From assembly GCA_002420315.1 (NCBI GenBank), contig DIHU01000009.1, positions 1 to 10,797 on the forward strand: a stretch of 10,797 nucleotides of DNA. The letters run 5' to 3'. Position numbers and translations under genes: made by a program. The notes below the pieces were generated by a model that was given only the letters and a program-made list of their open reading frames with translations, was not told where the DNA came from and searched no databases. The DNA comes from Akkermansiaceae bacterium UBA5688. GTDB taxonomy: Bacteria > Verrucomicrobiota > Verrucomicrobiia > Verrucomicrobiales > Akkermansiaceae. Below are positions 1 through 6,133 of the stretch, piece by piece (the first letter of the stretch is position 1; every line of letters starts with the position of its first letter).

Positions 1-738
1 CATTCCTCAATCATCGAGCATGCCAAGATGTTGGCAGCTGAAAATGGTATTGAGAATGTGGATTTCGAAGATGTCCACAGCACGAAGCTGTATCTCGAAG
101 AGCCAGTAGACGTGATCCTTCATGAACAGATCGGGGACTTTCTTTTTGACGAGGCGATGGTTCCTAATGTGTGTGACTTGCGTGATCGTTTACTGAAGCC
201 AGGTGGGCTGATCTTACCGAGTCAATTTGAATTCTACTGTGAGCCGATGACGATGCATGATGATCGTCGTGAACCTTATATTTGGGAACTCGATGATGTT
301 TATGGTTTTGATTTTTCAAGCATGGAGCGAAGCCGTCCTTATGACGCTGAATACAATGGCCTGGTGAGCTGCGACCTCGGAGTGGTGAAGCACTTTCTTG
401 GAGAGGCGGAGCCGGTTATCGAGGTTGATTTAAATACCGTCACGGAATCGAGCTTGCCCCTTAAGGTTAGTTTCTCGCGTAAGGTAGTTAATCCAGGGGT
501 TCTCGATGGCTTGGTCGTATTTATGAAGGCGAAGGTCGATCATGACTTGGAGCTGAGTTCCAGTCCGCTGGACTCAAAGCGAGCGCCACATTGGGGCTTT
601 CGGATCCTTCGTTTGGATCAAGTTAATGCCGAGTTGGGAGACGAGCTTGAGGTGACTTTGAGGGTTAAAGACTGGACAGACCCCGAGACGTGGCGTTGGA
701 CATGCGGGGTTTGGGGCAGTGGGGATTTAAGCGAGTAG
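1..738 (+). CDS. PRMT-like SAM-dependent methyltransferase, C-terminal part (5' end outside window)
   Basis: This reading frame is open from base 1, so the N-terminus, including the glycine-rich SAM motif I, is missing; 245 residues are visible. Counting from base 1, residues 2-9 resemble the segment after the acidic end of motif I. Residues 41-53 (HEQIGDFLFDEAM) match the 'double-E' loop of protein arginine methyltransferases, with Glu42 and Glu51 nine residues apart as in the family. LKPGG follows, as in class I methyltransferases. A VYGFDFS stretch (bases 298-318) matches the PRMT segment VYGFDMS, and SSSPLDSKRAPHW (bases 556-594) matches the SP..(T)HW loop, with Thr replaced by Pro. The remainder fits the PRMT beta-barrel domain with a dimerisation-arm-like insertion. 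The expected role is methyl transfer from SAM, possibly to arginine in a protein. The substrate is unknown and bacterial members are poorly characterised. No start codon can be assigned; the ATG at base 28 lies inside the fold. Confidence 0.8.
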   Translation, partial: HSSIIEHAKMLAAENGIENVDFEDVHSTKLYLEEPVDVILHEQIGDFLFDEAMVPNVCDLRDRLLKPGGLILPSQFEFYCEPMTMHDDRREPYIWELDDVYGFDFSSMERSRPYDAEYNGLVSCDLGVVKHFLGEAEPVIEVDLNTVTESSLPLKVSFSRKVVNPGVLDGLVVFMKAKVDHDLELSSSPLDSKRAPHWGFRILRLDQVNAELGDELEVTLRVKDWTDPETWRWTCGVWGSGDLSE

Positions 739-874
739 TCGAAGTTTGTGCTTCTTAAGAATGACCCCTCGATTTTGTTTGGTAGTGCAGGGACGTGGCT
801 AGAAACTCTTTAGTTGGCAAAACTGATGATTGGCGCTGGCTTCCGGGTTTGTCCTAGGCGATCCTTTTCGGGCC

Positions 875-1174
875 ATGACAACTGAGGAAATTCAGGAATA
901 TATCAATCGCGCAATTAGGGGGGGATTTAAAGGGGTCAAATTGGAGTCAGGGGAGGTAATGACAAGTGAGGGTGGCGATGGTCGTTTTCTAGGTAAGGTG
1001 ATGGCGACTCGGTATGGAGGACTTCCTGAAAGGAGAGATCTTTTCCTCGCAATCGGGAAGACCGACAAAAAAGTGCAGATTGTTAAGCTTGGAAAATCAG
1101 AATGCCTTTCTCCCGGGAAATCGGACTTAGATCTTTTGCTTCGGAAGGAACTTGGGATTGGATCCGAAGATTAG
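875..1174 (+). CDS. Small hypothetical protein
   Basis: I do not recognise this 99-residue protein. It begins MTTEEIQEYINRAIRGG, suggesting an N-terminal amphipathic helix. A basic and beta-rich middle (around RFLGKVMATRYGG) and a short acidic C-terminus follow. There is no signal peptide or membrane segment, so it is probably cytoplasmic. The frame is open back to a TTG at 830, directly after a stop, which would add 15 residues. I prefer the ATG at 875 because the sequence after it looks like a natural start, but neither start has a clear Shine-Dalgarno sequence. It follows the methyltransferase on the same strand after more than 90 bases and converges on the isomerase gene, whose stop is 25 bases away. 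Sustained coding character over 99 codons makes it a probable gene, but a degenerate remnant is possible. Confidence 0.5.
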   Translation: MTTEEIQEYINRAIRGGFKGVKLESGEVMTSEGGDGRFLGKVMATRYGGLPERRDLFLAIGKTDKKVQIVKLGKSECLSPGKSDLDLLLRKELGIGSED

Positions 1175-1199
1175 GGCATCGTGTTTGACTCGCCAAAAA

Positions 1200-2138
1200 C
1201 TATGGAAGCTTCTGGGTTTCGCGATATTTTAGCCTCCAGAGCTTTGCAGCTGGCAGGATATGCTCAGTTTTGCAAGTGGGAGAAAGCTCCCAGGTGAAGG
1301 GCATTTCGGGTTCAAAATGCTTAAGAAGATCATCGTAGGGAAGTTCTCCAGTGAAGGGGACACGGTGGTCGCGTTTGGGCCAGCGGACGTCGTGTAGATG
1401 GGCTCCGATGAGATGGGGAGCCATCTTCCCAAGCCACTGATCGTGATCGAGAAGTCCTAAGTTATGCTTCAAGCCAACGTGGCCAAAGTCGTGCCAGTAG
1501 CCGATTTGCGGGCAATCTTTAAAGTAATCTTGAAGCTGAATCATCTCGACTTCATCGGGGACATCTTCATATCGTGAACGTGATTCGATTGCCAGTTTGA
1601 CTCCTGCTTTCTTGGCTGGCTCGATTAGGCGCTCGAGTGTGGCGATGGCGCGATCGTAATACTTAGGGCCATGTTTTTCCCGACGTTTAACACACTCGAT
1701 TTTATCATCAGCGTATTGGTCGGTAAGTTGCTGGCCAGCGGCTAGTTTTTTGGTGAGCGCACCAGTCCATTTTTTGTGCGGCATGGTTGCGACCGAACCC
1801 ATATGTAGGACGACATAGTAGGCTCCAAATTCGTGGGCCATTTCGAGAGTCTTTAAGGTTTCTCGGAATGCCTTATCGCGTTCGTTTTTGTTATTGGATG
1901 AGAACTCGAAAGCGTCGGGTGCATCGATCATCACCTCAGTGGGAGAAGGGAAATAGTTGTGCACTCCGATGCACTTAAACTTATTGGCGGCAAATGCTCT
2001 TTTAATCCCGGGAAGCTTTGCGACGGTCATGCCATGGGATAGCTCGAGGGTGTCGAATCCAAGTTCGAGGATTTCATCAATCATCTCTTCGCCATCGGTG
2101 TGGCGTGAGTTGTTCCAACAGGTGGAGAATGCGAGCAT
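1200..2138 (-). CDS. Sugar phosphate isomerase/epimerase-like TIM-barrel protein
   Basis: A 312-residue protein of the xylose-isomerase-like TIM-barrel superfamily (the AP endonuclease 2 / sugar isomerase fold). Strand-end residues that would form the divalent metal site are recognisable: Glu185 in LAIESRS, His216/Asp217 and His220 in GYWHDFGH, His247/His249/Asp250 in GAHLHDV, and Glu284 in FTWELSP. LHMGS (111-115) is another typical strand end. No signal peptide is present, so it acts in the cytoplasm. Family members isomerise or epimerise sugars or related polyols; the substrate cannot be deduced. It is the last gene of a minus-strand group, 62 bases after the sulfatase stop, which suggests a role in processing sugars released from a sulfated glycan. 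The ATG start gives a normal family length, with the first barrel strand (MLAFSTCWN) at the very N-terminus. Confidence 0.85.
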   Translation of the reverse strand: MLAFSTCWNNSRHTDGEEMIDEILELGFDTLELSHGMTVAKLPGIKRAFAANKFKCIGVHNYFPSPTEVMIDAPDAFEFSSNNKNERDKAFRETLKTLEMAHEFGAYYVVLHMGSVATMPHKKWTGALTKKLAAGQQLTDQYADDKIECVKRREKHGPKYYDRAIATLERLIEPAKKAGVKLAIESRSRYEDVPDEVEMIQLQDYFKDCPQIGYWHDFGHVGLKHNLGLLDHDQWLGKMAPHLIGAHLHDVRWPKRDHRVPFTGELPYDDLLKHFEPEMPFTWELSPTCKTEHILPAAKLWRLKYRETQKLP

Positions 2139-2200
2139 GTGAAGCGTTAAAAATGAGGCTTAGATCGAGATGTAGGAATTCCGCAGGCTATTGATTAGAG

Positions 2201-3964
2201 CTATGGCTGCTTCTCGATAATGCAGTAAAATGCTCCGGTTTCGCCTTTGGGTGAGCGGAAGATTGGTGCGATGGCATGAGATCCCTTAATGAGTTTGGTG
2301 GTGAAAGAAATAGCGATCTCTTTTTTGCCGACAGGCTTTCTTGCGATTTCCTTTCCATTCAAAAGGAGTGCGGCAGCGGTGGCTTTGATTGAAACTCCTT
2401 TGGTAGTCCGGAATGCCTTGGAGGCACCCGGAACGTTGCTCCCCGGAGGGAGGGTTGCGTTAATGGGGTGCTTGGCTTCTTCAGGCCAGCGGAGGAGAGA
2501 GACTTTGTAAATGCCTTCCTCAAGAACCTTGATTGCCCAGTGGCCGTTAAACTTTGGTTTCTCTCCACCCTTGGCTCCGCGGATCATGCCTTGGTGCCAA
2601 GGAGGACCGGTGTTCAGCCAGTCGTGGGCAGTCATGGTGACTTTCGGATGATCGGGGTGGCCGAGCTGGATCTCGGTCGTTTGTGCAAAGCTTGGTTTGA
2701 GGTCGGTCCACCACTGATCATAAAAGGCACGCATTTTTGCAACCTGATTGGGGTTTTCTTTTGAGATGTTCTTTTCTTGTCCTGGGTCCGTCTTGATATC
2801 GTAGAGCTCCTCCCCATTGACGAGTCGGTATTGCTGCGACATCACTGCTGACTTTCGCCATTTGATAGGGTCGACGACTCGTTGGGAATCGGTGATAATC
2901 ATACGGTCAGGCCAGTTGATACTGATTTCTGAAGCGATGAGATCTTTTAGAGTTGTCCCATCAAATTTCACCTTAGCAGCATTTTCTACCTCGCAGACAT
3001 CAAGAAGTGTAGGAACAAGGTCGATAGCGTGGCAAAGGGTGTCGATCTTACGATGTTCTTTGAGCCCTCCAGCAGGCCAGTGGATGAACATCGGGACTCG
3101 GTGCCCACCATCATATTCGGATCCTTTTTGACCGCGCATGCCGGCATTGAAAACAGTGCGACCGCTTGCTGTTCCGTTGTCGGTAGTGAATATGAAAATA
3201 GTATTATTCTCAATGCCGAGATCAACGAGGAGCTTGCGAGTTTTTCCGACGTTATCATCGATGTTGGTGATCATACCAAAGAAAGCGGCGATGCCGGCCT
3301 TTTGATCTTTGTAAAGATTGAGGTATTTCTGAGGACAGTGAAGAGGGCCATGAGGGGCATTTGTGGAAATGTAAGCTAGGAATGGCTCGTTGGAGTTAGC
3401 TTTCTTTTTGATGAATTCATGAGCCTTCTGAAAGAAAACGTCGGTGCAGAAGCCTTTGGCTTTTTCGATCTTGCCATTGTGAAAGTAGGCTCCATCGAAG
3501 TAGGAGTTATTCCAAACATCAGGAGTTTGACCAACGCCGCCTCCACCGTGGCGGTAAACTTCCTCAAAGCCACGGTCTTCTGGACGGTAAGGGTAGTTGT
3601 CACCAAGATGCCATTTGCCGAACATGGCGGTGGCGTAGTCTTGTTGGAAATGCTGACCGAGGGTGATTTCATTCTCACGGATCATAGAACGCCCCATGAT
3701 GGTGTGCCAGACACCAGTGCGATTGGTCCAGTGGCCGCTGAGTAGTGCGGCACGGGTGGGTGAGCAAGTTGGTGCGACGTGATAGTCGGTGAGGACGGTG
3801 GATTCCGAATAGAGCTTATCTAGATTTGGAGTCTTGATGACAGGATTACCATGGCAGGCAAGATCGCCGTAGCCCTGATCATCAGTGATCACGATTACGA
3901 CATTAGGTCGTGACTGCCCTGAGACGAGGGTGATGAAGGATGAGAGCAAGATGAAGATTTTCAT
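2201..3964 (-). CDS. Exported sulfatase (formylglycine-dependent, arylsulfatase type)
   Basis: A 587-residue sulfatase that hydrolyses sulfate esters, probably on a glycan outside the cytoplasm. Residues 1-16 are a Sec-type signal peptide (MKIFILLSSFITLVSG). The catalytic set is complete: Asp28/Asp29 in ITDDQGYGD for calcium, the CSPTR motif with Cys67 to be converted to formylglycine and Arg71, Lys117 and His119 in GKWHLGD, His205 in APHGP, Asp262/Asn263 in TTDNG, and Lys280 in GQKGSEYDGGHRVP. LYDIKTDPGQEKNI (387-400) marks the usual end of the sulfatase fold. About 155 further residues form an accessory, probably beta-rich C-terminal domain. Cys-type maturation needs a formylglycine-generating enzyme or anaerobic maturase, neither of which is in this window. 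Its ATG overlaps the stop of the upstream membrane protein by four bases, implying coupled translation. GalNAc-6-sulfatase-like or arylsulfatase A/B-like specificity is possible but cannot be fixed. Confidence 0.95.
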   Translation of the reverse strand: MKIFILLSSFITLVSGQSRPNVVIVITDDQGYGDLACHGNPVIKTPNLDKLYSESTVLTDYHVAPTCSPTRAALLSGHWTNRTGVWHTIMGRSMIRENEITLGQHFQQDYATAMFGKWHLGDNYPYRPEDRGFEEVYRHGGGGVGQTPDVWNNSYFDGAYFHNGKIEKAKGFCTDVFFQKAHEFIKKKANSNEPFLAYISTNAPHGPLHCPQKYLNLYKDQKAGIAAFFGMITNIDDNVGKTRKLLVDLGIENNTIFIFTTDNGTASGRTVFNAGMRGQKGSEYDGGHRVPMFIHWPAGGLKEHRKIDTLCHAIDLVPTLLDVCEVENAAKVKFDGTTLKDLIASEISINWPDRMIITDSQRVVDPIKWRKSAVMSQQYRLVNGEELYDIKTDPGQEKNISKENPNQVAKMRAFYDQWWTDLKPSFAQTTEIQLGHPDHPKVTMTAHDWLNTGPPWHQGMIRGAKGGEKPKFNGHWAIKVLEEGIYKVSLLRWPEEAKHPINATLPPGSNVPGASKAFRTTKGVSIKATAAALLLNGKEIARKPVGKKEIAISFTTKLIKGSHAIAPIFRSPKGETGAFYCIIEKQP

Positions 3965-4209
3965 GATTGGTAGGCTAAGGAGATTGTAGTGATAATGACG
4001 AGGAAGATGACACTAAAGTTCACAGCCTTTGAACAGCGGAACTCGGGAAAGATGACTTGGGTAAGTCCCTGCGTCAGTATGAAAAATCCAATCCAGCGAA
4101 CGTAAGTCATTGGTTGTTGGTTAGGCCGCATGACCAAAAGAAGGATGAGATAGATTACCCCAAAAATATAGAGCCAGCGTCCGTTTTTCTTCGAAATGCT
4201 TTCTTTCAT
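3961..4209 (-). CDS. Small three-helix membrane protein coupled to the sulfatase
   Basis: An 82-residue protein that I do not recognise. It has three predicted membrane segments at roughly residues 12-28, 36-54 and 63-79, separated by short polar turns (RPNQQPMTYVRW and PEFRCSKAVN). The basic N-terminus (KESISKKNGR) suggests a cytoplasmic start by the positive-inside rule. Its TGA stop shares four bases (ATGA) with the sulfatase ATG, a classic arrangement for translational coupling, which supports it as a real gene although it is short. It is the first gene of the minus-strand group and begins 71 bases from the divergent ddl start. No Shine-Dalgarno sequence is evident before its ATG. Possible roles are a membrane partner of the exported sulfatase or a mere leader cistron, but no function is established. 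Confidence 0.65.
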   Translation of the reverse strand: MKESISKKNGRWLYIFGVIYLILLLVMRPNQQPMTYVRWIGFFILTQGLTQVIFPEFRCSKAVNFSVIFLVIITTISLAYQS

Positions 4210-4221
4210 GGGGTGGTGCTA

Positions 4222-4240
4222 TTCAAATGTGAGATTTGAA
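4222..4240. promoter_or_regulatory. Operator-like 19-base dyad in the divergent region
   Basis: TTCAAAT (4222-4228) and ATTTGAA (4234-4240) are perfect inverted repeats separated by GTGAG. The site lies in the 71-base region between the starts of the membrane protein/sulfatase group and ddl. The hexamer ATGTGA within it (4227-4232) recurs at 4250-4255. The symmetry and position would suit a repressor or activator binding site, but the arms are AT-rich and chance is not excluded. No convincing -35/-10 pair was found for either direction. Confidence 0.35.
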
Positions 4241-4271
4241 AATTGAAAGATGTGATTTCAGAAGAGAAGCT

Positions 4272-4276
4272 AAGGG
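4272..4276 (+). promoter_or_regulatory. Shine-Dalgarno-like AAGGG before ddl
   Basis: AAGGG lies four bases before the ATG at 4281. It supports that ATG over the upstream in-frame TTG at 4236, which would add 15 residues unlike any Ddl N-terminus. The spacing is slightly short. Confidence 0.4.
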
Positions 4277-4280
4277 CATA

Positions 4281-5210
4281 ATGAAATTAACCGAGGAAAT
4301 GTTGATTGCTGTTCTCATGGGTGGGCCTGGAGCTGAGCGGGAGGTTTCAATAGCTTCGGGAAGGTCAGTGGTGCAAGCGCTTGGGGCTAGGGGATATCGA
4401 GTAAAGGGAGTCGATGTTGTCGATACTAATCCGGAATTACCTGAAGGGACCGGTTTGGTCTTCAACGTGATCCATGGAACTTTCGGCGAAGATGGTAAAC
4501 TGCAGAGTTATCTCGAAGCTTTGGGGATTCCTTATACGGGAGCAGGGGTGAAGAGCAGCGAAGTGGCCTTTGATAAAAATCTCAGCAAGAAGTGTTTTTT
4601 GGAGCATGGGGTGCCGACCCCCGCCTCAGAAATCGTTAATTGTGCAGACGGCGTGAAGTTGCCGGAGATGTCTGTTCCTTTTGTAGTAAAGCCACCGCGT
4701 GAGGGGTCCAGCGTAGGGATCCGGGTGGTGAAAAATGTTTCGGAGTCGATGGCAGCGATCGAGAAGGCCTCTAGATTTAGCTCCGATTTGTTGGTAGAAG
4801 AGTTTGTCGAGGGCCGAGAACTAACGGTTGGGGTCCTTAATGGTGAGGTTTTTCCAGTGGTCGAAATCGCTCCGCCGGAGGGAGAATGGTATGATATGGA
4901 GACAAAATACCCTTGGTTGAGTGGTAAAGAGGTGGGTAGCCAATACACTTGTCCGGCAGATTTAACACCTGAGGAGACCTCCATTGTCCAGGCTGCTGCA
5001 AAAAAAGCGCACGATGCGCTAGGAATTGAGGTTTACTCTCGGGTCGATGTGTTGTTGAATTCATTTGGTAATCCTTACGTTTTAGAAGCCAATACTATTC
5101 CTGGGATGACTGAATCCAGTTTGTTGCCGATGGGCGCGGCTGAGGCCGGTTATTCATTTGGGGATCTTTGCGTCATGATTGCCGAAATCTCCCTAGCCGC
5201 AAGGCCCTGA
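4281..5210 (+). CDS. ddl: D-alanine--D-alanine ligase
   Basis: Joins two D-alanines using ATP to supply the D-Ala-D-Ala end of the peptidoglycan stem peptide, in the cytoplasm. The 309-residue length is normal for the family. The order is the Ddl N-terminal domain with GGPGAEREVSIASG (14-27; Glu19 is equivalent to the first-D-Ala-binding Glu of E. coli DdlB) and HGTFGEDG (65-72), then the ATP-grasp domain. That domain has VVKPPREGSSVG (135-146), EEFVEGRELTVG (173-184), TKY (208-210, with the Lys-Tyr pair), SRVDV (253-257; Arg254, Asp256) and LEANTIPGMTESS (268-280; Glu269 and Asn271 bind magnesium). All catalytic residues appear present. It leads a plus-strand run with ftsQ (12-base gap) and ftsA, the usual distal dcw order. 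No murB or murC lies directly upstream; a divergent sulfatase group does, so this run probably has its own promoter. Confidence 0.97.
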   Translation: MKLTEEMLIAVLMGGPGAEREVSIASGRSVVQALGARGYRVKGVDVVDTNPELPEGTGLVFNVIHGTFGEDGKLQSYLEALGIPYTGAGVKSSEVAFDKNLSKKCFLEHGVPTPASEIVNCADGVKLPEMSVPFVVKPPREGSSVGIRVVKNVSESMAAIEKASRFSSDLLVEEFVEGRELTVGVLNGEVFPVVEIAPPEGEWYDMETKYPWLSGKEVGSQYTCPADLTPEETSIVQAAAKKAHDALGIEVYSRVDVLLNSFGNPYVLEANTIPGMTESSLLPMGAAEAGYSFGDLCVMIAEISLAARP

Positions 5211-5222
5211 AAATCTTATCCT

Positions 5223-6116
5223 ATGTTATCCCGTCGAACATCATCTCGGACCCGTAAATCTCGGGAGCGCATGCTCCGTCTCAGGGTGAATTCGCCTCGA
5301 ATCGTTTTCTTAGATTGCTTGAAGGTTTGTTCGCGTCTTATGAAGCTTGGAATTGCGATTTTGGTCATGGTAGGGGTAGGGATTGGCCTCGGTTTCGGCT
5401 GGCAGAAGGTTTTTGTAGAAAACGAAGAGTTTGAGATCGCAGATGTAAAAATTTTGACGACCGAAGGGGAGAACGCCCGCTTTTTGTCGCACGATCGATT
5501 CGTTTCGAAGACTGGAATTAATTTGGAGAAAACAATTTTCGCCATCGATACTGAGGAGCTTAAAGCCTCAATCGAGGCGTTGCCGGAGATCAAGACCGCA
5601 AAGGTCAGTCGAAGACTTCCGGGGGTTCTGAAAATCGAGGTTGAGGAGCGGAGCCCGGTAGCCTGGGTTGCGTGTCGGTCGCTTAAGATAAAAGAACGGG
5701 ATCCTGCAAGCGGCCTTCTTGTTGATGAGGATGGCATTATTTTTCGCTGCGATTCCGGTGAACTCAGTGAAATAGGAGAAAAACTTCCTGTGGTTTTAGT
5801 AGAATCCGCGCAACGGAGGCAGATCGAGGAAGGGCGCTTAATAGAGCATGAAGGGCTGAAGTATGCTTTGGAGCTGGTCAAGCGAGCTACTGAGAAATTT
5901 CAAGGGCCCGAGCGGCCAGCCCGGGTCATGGTGAAAGATGAGATCATGCTTGAGATGAAGACTGTCAACGGTATTTTGGCAACCTTCTCTTATTACGATC
6001 AAGAGAGGCAAATTAACAATCTAGTAAAACTGGTTTCCCACGCCGATTTGCAGGGGAAATCTCTGGCAAAAGTAAACCTTATCCCCCGTCGCTTCGTTCC
6101 GATTCACTATCGCTGA
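5223..6116 (+). CDS. ftsQ: Cell division protein FtsQ (DivIB family)
   Basis: A bitopic divisome protein that in other bacteria links early division proteins to the FtsB/FtsL and FtsW/FtsI machinery. The 297 residues comprise a very basic cytoplasmic tail (1-38, many Arg and Lys), one membrane helix at about 39-60 (LMKLGIAILVMVGVGIGLG), a POTRA domain at about 69-147 ending in LPEIKTAKVSRRLPG and EVEERSPVAW, and the FtsQ beta domain (VDEDGIIF at 167-174; LAKVNLIPRRF near the C-terminus). Sequence similarity in this family is always low, so the call rests on architecture, the POTRA end motif and the location between ddl and ftsA. The start at 5223 has no good Shine-Dalgarno. An internal ATG at 5271 is preceded by GGGAG but with only three bases of spacing, so I keep the longer form. 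Confidence 0.92.
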   Translation: MLSRRTSSRTRKSRERMLRLRVNSPRIVFLDCLKVCSRLMKLGIAILVMVGVGIGLGFGWQKVFVENEEFEIADVKILTTEGENARFLSHDRFVSKTGINLEKTIFAIDTEELKASIEALPEIKTAKVSRRLPGVLKIEVEERSPVAWVACRSLKIKERDPASGLLVDEDGIIFRCDSGELSEIGEKLPVVLVESAQRRQIEEGRLIEHEGLKYALELVKRATEKFQGPERPARVMVKDEIMLEMKTVNGILATFSYYDQERQINNLVKLVSHADLQGKSLAKVNLIPRRFVPIHYR

Positions 6117-6133
6117 AGCGTTTTTTTAGATCT

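Noticed and set aside
752..761. Perfect 10-base palindrome TTCTTAAGAA after the methyltransferase gene
   Set aside because: It is short and AT-rich, has no loop or T-run of a terminator, and has no second copy nearby.
826..885. ATG at 826 as a start for the small hypothetical gene
   Set aside because: It is in another frame and meets a stop after 19 codons; the 99-residue frame starts at 875 or 830.
2289..3745. Several open frames of 60-116 codons on the plus strand opposite the sulfatase
   Set aside because: They are antisense shadows of a clear sulfatase with complete catalytic residues and show no family features.
4236..4280. TTG at 4236 as the ddl start
   Set aside because: It adds 15 residues that do not fit the Ddl N-terminus and overlaps the dyad; the ATG at 4281 has an AAGGG before it.
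5264..5277. GGAGC-GCAT-GCTCC hairpin inside the start of ftsQ
   Set aside because: A five-pair stem inside coding sequence with no evidence of regulation; it could only matter if translation began at 5271.
4532..5881. Long minus-strand frames opposite ddl and ftsQ (up to 221 codons)
   Set aside because: Their composition is Ser/Arg/Pro-rich as expected for antisense reading, and the plus-strand genes are unambiguous.
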